From Physcia stellaris (taxonomy: Eukaryota; Ascomycota; Lecanoromycetes; Caliciales; Physciaceae): 64,000 bases of DNA. The notes under the pieces were generated by a model. The model was not told the DNA's origin and did not search any database. It saw only the letters and a list, made by a program, of their open reading frames with translations. Shown piece by piece: positions 22,701-34,174 of the stretch (position 1 is the first letter of the stretch; each line of letters begins with the position of its first letter). Position numbers and translations under genes: made by a program. The stretch is from NCBI GenBank assembly GCA_018902385.1, contig JABSSW010000015.1, positions 248,001 through 312,000 of the forward strand, read 5' to 3'.

Positions 22701-24404
22701 ATGGACCCTGCTAGTCTTACCTTGTCCGTTGTCGGCGTTGTAGATCTTTGTATCACGTAAGTCCAGGAGATAACTGATTCGAAGTCCTTTTTCTTGCCAC
22801 CTTCAATTTCATCTCGGCTCTCGTACTGAAAATATTGTCAATGTAGCTACGGCAAACGGCTGGTCGAAAAATATCAAGATTACAAGAATGCGGACTCTGA
22901 GATTTTTGAATTGGTCTTGCGTGTCGAAAATTGTTGGCTGAGATTGGAGACTCAGCTTGAATTTCTGGACGTGATTGAGGATTCGTTGGGGGACCGTTTG
23001 CGCACGCATCAGGGCAAGCTTTTAGAGGTGCTGCACACGAAGCTGGCTCGAGCCATCTTTGAACTAGACAGAGTCACCATTGTAGACGAGCATGGCGGTC
23101 CCATGCGAGATAATGGGAAGATCGGTTTCAAGAGAGTCAAATTTGTGGTTTTTCTCAAAGACTCCCTAACAAAGACCGTGAGAGACCTCGAAGGCTGGCG
23201 TGACCGCTTTGACCCATCATGGTGGTTGATATTACGCCTCAAGAATCCTTCCATTGAGACACAGCTCGGTTCGTTGGAGAGCAATAGAGACAAAAGTGGG
23301 TCTCTAACAATTCTCAAGAACCTCAAAAGTAAATTGTCGACTGAAGGAGGCACAAAGGTTCCCAGTTTCGAGTTCATGGACGAGGACGCGATATTCGAAG
23401 TAAGCGACGACATCACAACCTCACGACCCAGGCTAGCCTTCATCAAAACATCTGGAAGGGACGTCATCATCGATACTGCCAAATGTGATCCAGCAATCGA
23501 GCCTGGCGTCATCATGAAAGATGTCCAGGACCTTGCGAGAATTCTCACAAATGCTGATCCATCGCGATTTGGCTTACTATCCTGTCATGGCGTCGTCAAG
23601 TACCAAAACCCCGGCGAAAACCCTTCAGCTTACGGCCTATTACTCAACCCACCAGGGGAAGTGATCGCTCTACAGAGCCTAAGAGACTTTCTCGAAGAGA
23701 ATCCCTCGGAGATCTCGCTGAACGAGCGAATCGACGTAGCCTTGAACCTAGCCCGTGCAGTCCTTTACCTACACGCCTTCCATTTCGTCCACAAGAGCAT
23801 ACGACCTGAGAACGTGATACTCTTCCGCAATGGTAATAGTGGGCTTGGGACACCTTATCTCGTTGGCTTTGAGAAGTTTCGACTGGACACCACAAGCACA
23901 CATCGCTACGGCGACGATCTCTGGGAGAAAAATCTTTACCGTCATCCTCATCGGCAGGGCATTCGTCCACAGGAGGATTTCATCATGCAGCACGACGTCT
24001 ACTCGCTTGGCGTTGTTCTTCTAGAGCTCGGCATGAACCTTACCTTCGTTACTTGGCCAGATGGGCGGAAGGAGCGGCCTGTTCCTGCACCTGAACTTGA
24101 CATCTCAGCCCTTATTGATCCGAAGAGACCTTCTTTTGGAAAGGCAAACGCCATCAAGCAACGGTTGGTAGCTCTGACACAAAAGAAATTGCCAAATACG
24201 TTCGGGCAGAAGTACTCGGAGGTTGTGCTGTCTTGCCTAACATGCCTGGACCAGGGCAATCTGAGCTTTGGTGATGCATCGCAGTTCGAAGAAGACGACG
24301 GTACCCTTGTAGGCGTACGATATATTGAGAAGGAAAGTCCTGACGCTTCCAATGCCTCATACAGCAAGCTGACTACACATGCAGGTCTTATCGTTGCTAG
24401 CTGA
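22701..24404 (+). CDS. HeLo-like helical domain fused to a pseudokinase
   Basis: Exons are 22701-22756 and 22847-24404. The 90-nt intron has donor GTAAGT and acceptor GTAG, and the product is 537 aa. The N-terminus opens MDPASLTLSVVGVVDLCITY and continues with heptad-like helices up to ~residue 150, the layout of fungal HeLo/HeLo-like and related N-terminal domains. Residues ~255-480 are kinase-like: GLLLNPPGEVIALQSLRDFL, LNLARAVLYLHAFHFVHKSI and DVYSLGVVLLELG are clear. The catalytic positions are altered, however: the HRD loop is HKS and the DFG position is GFE near residue 358. It is therefore probably catalytically dead. HeLo domains in fungi act in regulated cell death, but the role here is inferred from architecture only. 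Confidence 0.8.
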
Positions 24405-26062
24405 AATCTCTATTTAGGCTCAGGTTCTCCCCGAAGACGAGTCTCACATTTACTGGGAGGATGACCAACCCCGAATACAGCCGCATAATCATGGATGCCG
24501 CTATGCTTGATCAGATGGGCGCGAGAATGCGCACTATGCAAAGTTTCAACTCCAGCCATCCATTTTAGCAAGGCAACGGGGCTCATTCCATGGAAGTGCC
24601 TTGACAGTCGTTTCCCACCCTAAGAAAGCGTGATCTCACAACGCGGCTTCCGTCGGTCAACGATATGATGCGGTGGGGAACTTGATGAAGGTGCAGAGAC
24701 AGCATCGATAGGGTTGACTGATAAGAACATCGTTGATATTCGACTACTTCTACAAGCTACTGAATCTCAAGATCAAAAATACAAGCTCACGGACTGATCT
24801 AAGCCAATTCTCATAGCTAGAGCAGCGTTTCCGCGGAAAGTGAACCATAATCAGTTCTAATTCTCGAGGCACGTGGAGCCCACTGACTCACTATCCTACG
24901 AAGCCGCCTCTACGAGCCACTGCTTGACCAATCTTGCAGCATCGACAGAGATAATCTCGCAAGATGGGATAACTGTCCACCAGCCTCGTCCCCAGTCACT
25001 ACGACAAAGACGGGTACCGTATACTGCGCGATCCTGAAATCACTTGACTGATTCCCGACATTGGTGATTACCAATCAACAAGACGCTCTTCGATTTACAA
25101 TGAAACTTCAAATCGGGGCCTTAGTTCCAGGCTCTGAATACCGGCTGCGAACTGTTTGATAGCCTTGTCGACATTGCGGTCAACATCGGTGGGCACACCC
25201 TACCTTGACAGTCGGAAAACCCCCAGCATCACGCCATGCCATCGACGGATCAACTTTCCAGCCGCACACGATTGATATGGGCAGTGTCAACGGCATCCTG
25301 GCCAAAGCCGTTGTGTGGCATGGATAGGCGAAGGGTTCGGTTGGCATAGTGGCAAGCTTGGTGGTTTGTCTACAGCCCAAAAATTATGTACTCGTTGTAT
25401 CCCATGGTCTGGTGTGGTGCTATTCCTTCCCCCAAGCATCGCCACCAATACATCCGATATGACAAGACGCGTACCCGTGTTTGGCACAAGGCATATGAAG
25501 ATGATATGAAGACGACATGAAAGAAGCATCACCTTCCTGCCTTCGTCCTAAGTCGGGTAATCGTGGATCTCTCGATATATTCAAAAAAAGTTAGCACCAC
25601 TTGCTACCAGACCATGACATACTCATAGGAATGAGGCGAAGGAGACTATGACCTCAACCTGGCCTTACGCTCAGCTTCTCGTTCTGAAATCTGAACTGGA
25701 AAGGCTATCTCGCCGGAAGATGTGCAATCACGAAGCGCTCTCGTGAACACGTGACCTGAAATCCTCGGATCGGACAAGTTGCTCCCGTCCGATGATAGCT
25801 AATGTATGCTCACCACTACTACCATATGTTACTAATACATAGTACTCTGTTTATGACCCGAAGTGATTGGCTTCCAAACTATGTGAGCGCCAATGTGAGC
25901 GCCAGCCGCACGCATTTGTAATGTATGGAACCCATGATTTGTAATACCATCAGCAAACCGTAATATATCTATCTACCAACTCCAACCTCTCGACAAACTC
26001 CGCGATGCCTCTCCAGCCCCCTAAACCAAAACTTGATATCGATCATTAAAACAAACAACAAA
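24405..26062. other. Gene-poor 1.66 kb, possibly decayed coding sequence
   Basis: No intact gene can be assembled on either strand. Short minus-strand frames at 25532-25287 and 25380-25180 have protein-like composition but are interrupted and not recognisable. The last ~150 bp are the upstream region of the oxidoreductase gene. Confidence 0.5.
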
Positions 26063-27314
26063 ATGGCCCCCATCCGAGTCGGTCTAATCGGTCTCTCCAC
26101 CAACGCAACCGCATCCTGGGCCAGCAACGCCCACCTCCCCTACCTAACCACCTCCAACAAATACTCAATCGAAGCCCTCTGCAACACCAGCGTAGAAGCG
26201 GCCCAAAATGCCGTGAAGGCGTACAAACTGCCCCCTTCGACGAAAACATACGGCGATCCCCAGGATTTGGCTGATGATCCCGAGGTCGGCAACTGTCCAC
26301 CCTGTGCTGTATAAGTGAGGTTTGGGGAAGGGTGGTGATTGATGTATGACGTGTAGATTGATCTAGTAGTCTGCTCCGTCCGCGTAGACAACCACTACAA
26401 AACGACCAAGCCCAGCATCCAAGCCGGCAAAAACGTCTTCGTGGAGTGGCCTCTAGCGTCCAACGTCCACGACGCAGCGGAAATGGCGGCGCTGGCGAAG
26501 GAGAAAGGGGTGAAGAGCATGGTCGCGCTCGAAGGGCGCGTTTCCCCTATCTATGTCAAAGTCAAGACCCTTTTGCAGGAGAATCGGATCGGGAAGGTGC
26601 TCAACAGCTCCGTTGTCGCTAGCGGAGGCACCAATGCCCGGAAGTCGATTAATGAGGGATTGCGATATTTCTTGGAGAGGCGCGTTGGCGGGAACTTTTT
26701 ACGATTATTATGGGACATGGTGAGTCTTCCTGAATGCGATGTTGTTGGATAGAGGTGGGATGTGCTCAGACGGTGATGGTGTAGTGCTCGATTCGATCCA
26801 CGGCGCGCTTGGCCCCTTTGAAAATACGAGTAGCACTCTCTCGTTGACAAGGCCGGAAGTCGATCTCCTCTCCCCTTCGGGCGAGGTCACGGGGACTGTG
26901 ACTTCTGACACCCCTGACCATATTGTTTACACCGGGAGACTCTCACACTGGAATAACGCGCCAGTTTCGATCATCCTCCGCCGTGGACCGCCGTTCAAGG
27001 ATACCCCCGGCTTTGTCTGGTCTATCCAGGGTGAGACTGGTGAGATCAGAGTCGAGAGCGTTGGCCCAGTGTTTCAGGCATTCGATCTGGGCTCCCAGAT
27101 GCTCCTTGAGAATTATGAAAGCGGAGAGGTGGAAAAGGTAGACTGGGAGGATAAAGAGACTCCGTGGAAGTTACCGGCGAGGGACATTGCCGGGCTGTAT
27201 GAGGCATTTGCTGCTGAGGAGAAAGGTGCTTACCCTGACTTTGAAGATGCCGTTGGACTCCATCAGGAGCTGGAAGCTATGTGGAGGCACTGGGATGTCG
27301 AGCGTGGACTTTGA
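26063..27314 (+). CDS. Gfo/Idh/MocA-family (Gal80-like) NAD(P)-dependent oxidoreductase; one-base frame break
   Basis: Start ATG is 26063, exon 1 ends at 26284, exon 2 is 26357-26719 and exon 3 is 26785-27314. The N-terminal Rossmann motif is VGLIGLSTNATASWASNAHL, followed by DLVVCSVRVDNHY and AGKNVFVEWPLASN, which fit Gal80-like members that bind NAD(P)(H). Intron 1 is ambiguous: donor GTCGGC at 26285 gives the family-like DPEIDLVV, while GTATAA at 26309 is a better donor but adds eight residues. In exon 2 the run of five T (26696-26700) is one short. The frame reads GGNFLRLLWDM, but one base over it gives FTIIMGH, as the family has, and joins in phase to exon 3 (VLDSIHGALGPF). With that base the protein is 371 aa. 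Whether it is an enzyme or a regulator is not clear. Confidence 0.82.
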
Positions 27315-27742
27315 TGCTCTTTGATTTTCGCTGGACTTACCACTGTACATGAGTCGCTGATAGTCCATGCGATTGATGCTCATCCGCCCTAGATTAAACC
27401 GAGTGCCGTTAAGAGATATGGATCGTTGGTTAGATCAAGTTTGCTCGTCTCTAGAATTCAGAACATCAACTGATATGACGAAGTCTTAGACTCAACCTAT
27501 TTCCCAATTCGGGCTACCATTTGTTCGTTCTCCTTTCGATGAATGAGTGTGATCATGTGAGCATTTAAGTAGGGATGAGATCCGCACTAATAATCGACGA
27601 TACCGTCATATTGTTAATTATTTTGTGTCTTGTGAGCACTAATCAACTTTTCTTGCACACTTAATACTTGCCTCACCAATTACTAGTTGGTTTTAGTTTC
27701 TCATTTTGTATTACCTGAAACGCTGTTAGCTTATGATCAGGA
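27315..27742. other. Intergenic 3' flanks
   Basis: AT-rich sequence between two converging genes. I see nothing else in it. Confidence 0.5.
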
Positions 27743-28873
27743 TTAAACAAAGCGTAAAGGCATCACCTCAATCCAGTAACCGTCCGGATCTAGAACGAAT
27801 GCTACATTCTTCATACGTCCATCTGTCAACCTCTTCTTCCAGTTCACGCCTTTACTCTCAAACCTCTCACACGCTCGGTCCAAGTCATCTACAGAAACCG
27901 CAATGTGTCCAAATCCTTGGGGCTCATCGTTGCCATTGTGATACTTGAAATTGGCGTCTTTTTCGGTCCCGTAGTTCCAAGTCAACTCAAGAAGACCCTC
28001 TTTATGTGCGGTTTTGGCATCCGATGGTACGGATCCATAGCCCAAAAAGTACAGGTTGAAGCCTGCAGATTCATTCTCCGAAGTGCGCATTAATGTCATT
28101 CCTAAGACGTGGATCAACAACCAGCAAGTCAAGGGCCCTGATATACCGTCTCACCCATAACGTCCTGATAAAACCTCAGTGAAGCCTCGTGGTCTTTGAC
28201 TCTGATCATGGTATGATTCTGAAAGCAGAAATTAGCGCATGTATCTCAGTTCCGAACTCCTCAAGCTTACCATTCGGTAAGTACCCGTATCTGTCTCCTT
28301 GATTCCTTCAGTCTGATCCACCGATTTCTGACCAATGATCTCCACCCAGTAACTATCAGGATCAAGTGCGAAAGCGATACTCCTCATACGTCCATCGGTC
28401 AATTTCTTCTGGAACTTGTAGCCTGCATCCTCAAGTCTTTGGCATGCCGCCTGGATATTATCGACGCTCACGCATAGGTGCCCAAAACCCTTGCCAGGTT
28501 CAGAATTCCCGTTTGCGACTTTGAAGCTGGAGTCGTTTTCAGTTCCGTAATTGTGCGTCAGTTCCACCACGCCTTCACGGTCCGACCAATGATTTCCAGT
28601 TGAGGCGCTGTTCGCGTCATCGTACGCAAGAAAGTAGAGATCGAACTTGTTCTCCGGGAACTCCAGCTTTCGTATCTGTTTCATGCCGAGGAATTCGTAG
28701 AATTTGACTGCATGTGAAATCAGATTATGTTGATGGTGCTGCATGTACTCATTTACCAGATTCCTTCGGGTCTTTTACCCGCAGCATGGAGTCTTGTTGG
28801 GCATTAGCAGTGTCTCGACTATGTCTTCATTGTGCTCACGGTTGAATTTGTACTTGGATGTGTCGGTAGCCAT
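27743..28873 (-). CDS. GLO1: Two-domain glyoxalase I (lactoylglutathione lyase)
   Basis: This enzyme isomerises the methylglyoxal-glutathione adduct to S-lactoylglutathione, detoxifying a glycolytic by-product in the cytosol. Five exons (minus): 28873-28840, 28792-28757, 28707-28271, 28218-28155 and 28101-27743. All introns are 47-53 nt with GT..AG, and the protein is 309 aa. Each half is a complete glyoxalase module: FNHSMLRVKDP to ALDPDSYWVEIIG in the first, and NHTMIRVKDHEAS to VLDPDGYWIEVMP in the second. Each half carries ELTHNYGTE or ELTWNYGTE, and GFGHLCVSVD or GFGHIAVSVD, providing metal-binding His and Glu. The intact five-exon frame shows that not every gene here suffers frame breaks. 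Confidence 0.94.
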
Positions 28874-29941
28874 AGTTGCAAAATTGCACACCCCTGGGTA
28901 TGTTAATAGGCGATATTGAGAGAAGAAAAGTAAATGGTCAAGGCTCACTCGGAAGTTTTGTCAAAGTATAAGTGGATGGGACGAGCTTGAGAGTGGAATA
29001 ATTGACAGGAAGAAGTCGCATTTGCAATGAGATGTCTAGTAGATGTCGTCCAACCTGAGTGACCTACGGGGATGGAATCAATGACGCAAATTCCGGACTG
29101 CAAAGGCGTAACCCCGCATACGGGAAGCCTTTCCTAACCATGTACCCCACGGGAATTACCGCGCAAACAAGGGGAGACTGCGAAGACATCGGAAGCACTG
29201 CTGGAACCTGACAGTAGCAGACTTCAGGCGTACTGCGACTGTCGCATGAATGATAAAGATGTATCATTCATAGAAATGAGAGTCGGGACTGACATCCTGA
29301 TACCCAAAGTGACTGCGGTTGCTCAAGACCTCGAAGGTCTACTTCTACTGTAGCATGAGGTTAATATTCGAGAAAATCATGTAGGGAGGAAGACGGTGGT
29401 TCTAGGATGAGATGGGATGGAGAAATTATTGAGGACCTCGAAAAAAGAGGACACATTTGACAGGGGTTGTGATTGGTCAATCTCAACATTTCCTTGGCAT
29501 TCATCAAAGTCTTTTCTCAACCTCCTTCTCGATGTCTACTGTACATCTTTGCCATATTTGCTAAGAACATTGGAACATTTCCTGGAACATTTCCCAGATG
29601 ACCTCTGCATTTCTGATGATGAAGTCATCTTTTGTATGCCCATTTTGTAGTTCCTAAGCCATGATAGGTGCTTGTAATTGAGATAAGCTTGGATGCCACA
29701 TACCAGTGTTGATGCTCTTTTTCTTCTCTCCTGATTGGCTTCCCTTCATTTTCTCTAGAAATATCCCTCGCTCCATTGGACAAAGTGTTGATCTGGCAAA
29801 TTCCGGTTAAATTATTGCCCTATTCCCCTCGCTAGTACGATGACAAGAAGGCCTTAAAAGGGGATAATATCATAAGTGAGTTGTCTCACACCAACTCCAG
29901 TAGCCTCTGCTCTATCCCTGAGTCGCAATTCACCACTAAAC
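28874..29941. other. Intergenic, about 1.07 kb
   Basis: This includes the GLO1 upstream region and the upstream region of the next plus-strand gene. Frames such as 29417-29650 do not look coding, and no RNA gene is evident. Confidence 0.5.
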
Positions 29942-30469
29942 ATGCCTTCCAGATATACCCGGGAGGGGTGGAATAGGACCACCGGAAATAACACCTCGCA
30001 GGCCTTATTGCGTTCCCAGCTTGAAAAGGGTAATCAACATCCCAAGGCCAGCGCAGCCTCGACTACCAAGTTCAATGCCGCTTCTTTCAAGGAAACCCAT
30101 TCTAAGCCTTCCGCACCTTCAACCTTTGGCTCTATCGAAGGCCGTCTACGAGACGCTGAGGTGAACACCTTTCTCAACCGCGGCAGAGATAGGTCGGATC
30201 TTCTCCCTCCGAAACGATCTCCAAGCAGCGGCTACGCAGTTCGCGTCAGTGACCCAACTCCAAAGCCTAGTGTAGCTTGTGGAACAGAATTTACTCCCGC
30301 TGTCAAAAGCCTTCTCGACTATCAACGCACACGAGGATACGGTCAGCCAATTAGTAAAAACGTGGAAGTAGACCCAAAGCTTGACCAGCGGCGCCCAGGC
30401 GAGACTGTTTACAAATACTGTAACCTCTGCACTGACGACGTTAGCAAGCCGACCTGGTGTGTCCAGTAA
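29942..30469 (+). CDS. Small uncharacterised protein with terminal Cys pair
   Basis: I do not recognise it. From the ATG at 29942 the frame gives 175 aa. It is polar and basic, rich in Ser, Thr and Arg, and probably disordered at first. It ends in YKYCNLCTDDVSKPTWCVQ, a CxxC motif followed by a third Cys, which may be the start of a zinc-binding module. The stop directly follows a good donor (CA|GTAAGT at ~30468), so the gene may continue into a further exon. Splicing to an acceptor near 30583 would add ~40 residues, but those look unconvincing. Treat the 3' end as unresolved. Confidence 0.5.
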   Translation: MPSRYTREGWNRTTGNNTSQALLRSQLEKGNQHPKASAASTTKFNAASFKETHSKPSAPSTFGSIEGRLRDAEVNTFLNRGRDRSDLLPPKRSPSSGYAVRVSDPTPKPSVACGTEFTPAVKSLLDYQRTRGYGQPISKNVEVDPKLDQRRPGETVYKYCNLCTDDVSKPTWCVQ

Positions 30470-30751
30470 GTAATGTTCTACCTTTGTTTATCAAATTCTC
30501 GCGCTTTGGGTTGGGCGAGGAAGTTCTAAGAATGTAATTCTTTCATTTGTGTATGATCCGATATATGACTGTCTGGTTTCTAGTAGAGGTAGAATGCTGA
30601 TCTCAAGGATATCACTAGTCCTGAGTTCGAAGACCCGGCCTTCGACCTCATTCAGGACGCGATCAACAATCGTGGGCGCGTTGGGATCAACGGTAGGGAA
30701 TTCATAATCGAGCAACCCCCTCTTCGTGGGAGTTTGAAAACTTTATTCAGA

Positions 30752-31509
30752 ATGATCCACCCCAAGAATCTCTACACTCTCCTGACCGAAAATGTCCACG
30801 AAAACGTGACTAGTTGGATGTAAGCACCACTATTCTGGACTGATCTGTTGGCCTCAAGTTGACATCAAACAGCGTCTTCACCACCAACGGTACCTTACTG
30901 AGTTATAGCGAAGGTACAACCATCGACCAAGGCCGCACCGTCGCTGCTCTCACGGGTCGTGCGTGGCGCGAAAACCATGAACGCTGCCTTCACGGCATGC
31001 AAGACTACCCCGAGTCAACATCCTGGCTGACGAATGTGAAAATCTCCCCTTACGGCTCTGAAGGGAAATCTTGGGGGGGACTCAGATGCATGTTTGCAGA
31101 AGTCAATGGTATGCTGGTTGCGGTGCACGATATCAAAGAGCGCCTGCTCGTGGCGGGGATGCTCTCGCTGGACGCTATAAACGAATCAAAGGAGGATGAG
31201 GCTTCGGAGCAGATGAAGTCGCTGCATGTATTCGACGAGGTCAATCTAGCTGCCAGAGAAGCCTCCGAGTCACATGAAGGTGGGGAAGTCTCCAAGAGCG
31301 TCAGCAGTAGCAATTCAGCAGGCTCTCGTGTTAGCGCCCGGAGCGAAGACAGCGGACACGGCAAAGGCAAGGGAAAAGCTGCTGAAGACGAGGAGGGAAA
31401 TGGGAAGACAATTTCGAAGAAAGACATCCTGATGATGAAAGTCGAGGCAATGGCGGATTCCATCGCGGCCGAGCTAGCCGACTTCAAGATGCCGGATGAG
31501 TTCTATTGA
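30752..31509 (+). CDS. Roadblock/LAMTOR2-like protein with long charged tail
   Basis: Exons are 30752-30819 and 30873-31509 (53-nt intron, GTAAGC..CAG), giving 234 aa. The start MIHPKNLYTLLTENVHENVT, then VFTTNGTLLSYSEG and the Ala/Trp-containing helix, follow the pattern of LAMTOR2/p14 (MLRPKALTQVL..). Such proteins sit in the Ragulator/EGO complex on the vacuole membrane and activate Rag GTPases for TORC1. After ~residue 130 there is a Ser/Glu/Lys-rich extension absent from the ~125-aa animal protein, ending in a short helix ISKKDILMMKVEAMADSIAA. The frame upstream of the ATG is open from 30595, so a longer N-terminus cannot be excluded. The family call is from pattern, not search. Confidence 0.62.
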
Positions 31510-32169
31510 TCCAACCATTCCTTGGCAAAACGAGTCCGTTAGCTATGGGAATGGGGAGGCGGTCTTGTGATTTGTTCGAGCAAGGCGTTGTGGGATGCGA
31601 AGATACCCAGGTTCGGGGACGCTGCTTTGTTTCTTTCTCCGTCTGACGTAGCTGTTGTATCATAAGTCAAACCACCCTTGAATGACATCCACTCCGATTC
31701 ACGTGCTCGCGTTAGGGAACTCTGGTTGCTGTTTCGATCTCTGATCCGGATGCTCTATTTGCCCGCCTCGAGGTCTCAGATCAAATTATCGTTTCCTACT
31801 CTAAAACCTTAACACTCTGACTTGACGGCGCTTTGCTCCTTGCTCAGTGTGATCTGATGGGCCTTTCTCCGGTTTCTGTCAATGAAGTCCACGAATAGAT
31901 CTATCCACTCCAATGACTTGCCATTACTATACTCTACTAGAAGCACACCAATTACGCGCCATGGGAACGGAATGTTTGAGTATGGTATGAACGAAGCTCT
32001 GATTATAATATCTCGTGCCACATCGGGTAATCACCTCCTTACACCGGACCGACGTCTTCAACATCCCCAACCCAAGGCACCACAGCAAGGATACCAAACC
32101 TCTTTACCTCAAACACATCCCACACCGTATCTTACACACCAACTCTACACCCCGCCAAAGTATTACGCT
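31510..32169. other. Intergenic 3' flanks, LAMTOR2-like/GEM1 convergent
   Basis: The open frame 31882-32706 on the plus strand is mainly the shadow of GEM1. Nothing else is supported. Confidence 0.5.
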
Positions 32170-34174
32170 TCACCCCCTCATCCGTCTCCAAATGCCCACA
32201 AACGCCGCCCCCGCACAAACCACCACGCCGAGCGCAATCCACAACCCCGTCCGATCGACCTCCTCGCCCTCCTTCCCCCTCGGATACGCCCCAGCAGGCC
32301 ACATAGCCGCCTCAGCAATCTGCACAAACAGCTCGCCCACACTGCCCCAGGTGACACTGACATGCAGCGGCTTGCTCATGCCCAGCGCAGCCGTGTATTC
32401 CTCGGGCTGGACCTCGCTGCGCTGGGTAGTCTTATCGTTATCCGCCTTGAGCGCGACATACAGCGCGGGCAGATCGTCGAGGTGGGGGTAGGTGGTGCGG
32501 AGAGCGGTGATGTGCGAGAAGGAGTCCGGGTCCGAGGAGTCGTAGGTGTAGACTATGATGTCGGCCGTGGAGAGCTTGGCTTCGTTTTCGAGGATCGCGG
32601 GCTCCAGCTCGCCGAGCTCTTCGAGGATGAGCGTGCATTGCTTGCCGCCCGGGAGCTCGACGCTGTTGACTGCTGTTCGGGGTTTGATGGTTGGGTGGTA
32701 GGTTGAGGAGAAGGGGCGGGCGAGGAAGGCGTCGAGGAGGGAGGATTTGCCCGAGCCGGGGTGGCCGAGGATATAGGCTAGGAGGACGTTGCGCTCGACG
32801 GTGGCGCGTTTCCGGCGTTTGCGTGGTTTGGTGAGTTTTAAGGCTGACGTGGTCGTCGCGCGTGGGTTGCTGGCTGGGGGTTCGAAGCCGAGGTAGGCTA
32901 GATAGGCAAGAGTGGTGGAGGGTGAGAAGAAGGTTGTCATGCTCCATTGGGCGAGCCAACCTTGGAGGGTTATGTAGCCAGCTTCGTTCGAGACGGTGGA
33001 CGAAGGGAAAGAAGAGTCTAGCCATGAGGGGGGAAGGCCAGGAGTTGGTGCGAAGAGGGCTGAGAGTTCGGAGGTGTTGAGGCCCCCGTCAGAGTCTTTG
33101 TCGTGGAGAAGGAAGAGATCAACGAAGAACCGGTAGCCAGCCGGGGAGAGCTCGGCGGAGGTATTGGGTAACACATCGAATTTGGGATGTAGGAAAGATG
33201 GTTGGAGACTGAGGCTGTTGGTGTATTGGAATGTCCGGAGGATTAGCCATACCGTCTCATGACGACCTTTTTCAGCGAAGATCTTGTTGAGTGTAATAAA
33301 GCCGTCTTGCGTTATCCCTTGATCAGTCACTGCATCGGGGTTGTATTTGAGAATCGCTTCCTTGATACTCTGCAAATCCCCATCTCCTAACGGTTTGCCG
33401 AAGCATTTGGTCTGGAAGTCGTGAATTTCCTTGTCATTAAGATATCCATCTTGGTCCCGGTCGCAAAGGTAGAAGACACGTCGAAGGGCTGAGACACAAG
33501 CAGGCTTCAAAGTTGACTCTTTAGAGTCAAAGAGCGGTGCGATGGGATCCGTGACTGCTTTCTGGCATAGAAAGAATACTTCATTGACATTGTGATGCTC
33601 TCGCGCGCTTGTCCGTATGCACGAATCTATCTCTTTGAATTCTGCCATGACTGGGAGCATCTCATCTTCTACTACTTGCTCTATTTGGGTACCCGCAGTA
33701 AGGTCTGATTTGTTGGCGCAGAGTACGACTGGAACATTGACGCCCAGTGACCTGAAATGGGGCATCCAAAACAGAGCTACCCGTTCATAGCTGTAATGGT
33801 CAGAGTATACGAGCAGTATAGCGCTGCATTTTCTGATCTCTTTGTTAAGCTCCGTTCGCTCACGAGGTAGAGCAGATGTGTCCACTATCGTCGTAGTTAC
33901 ATTGTTTGACGTTCCGAGACTCGGGGGTATCGTGATGAGAGGGAGGACGGGTTGTAGTCTGGTTGTGACAAAGACATCTTTGACGAGCGACCTGTTAGCT
34001 TATTAGGATTACATCTGGTGACTTGTGAGCGTGCAATATGGGAGGTTGAAGTACGTTATCAAGCTGGACTTGCCAGTGCCCTCGTCGCCGCAAACGCAAA
34101 TGCGGACTAAGTAAGGTCAGTCGAGCATCAAAAGCTGCTTGGATATGATATCTCTGGATTATACCGGAAGTCAT
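32170..34174 (-). CDS. GEM1: Gem1/Miro mitochondrial Rho-type GTPase
   Basis: Miro proteins sit in the mitochondrial outer membrane and control mitochondrial shape, inheritance and ER contact. Exons (minus) are 34174-34165 (10 nt), 34106-34055 and 33991-32170; introns are GTATAA..TAG and GTACTT..CAG, and the protein is 627 aa, the usual length. The order is: N-terminal GTPase ([26 protein letters not shown]), EF-hand 1 ([12 protein letters not shown]), EF-hand 2 ([12 protein letters not shown]), C-terminal GTPase with GHPGSGKSS, and a tail anchor [18 protein letters not shown] followed by RRMRG. The first exon encodes only M-T-S plus one base. The gene shares a 427-bp divergent region with creC. 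Confidence 0.95.

Noticed and set aside
30491-30715. Minus-strand frame with protein-like composition upstream of the LAMTOR2-like gene
   Set aside because: It has no ATG start and overlaps a plus-strand stretch that is equally protein-like; neither could be decided, so only the plus-strand option is discussed.
31882-32706. 274-codon plus-strand frame
   Set aside because: It lies largely over the last exon of GEM1 on the other strand, whose protein is unmistakable.
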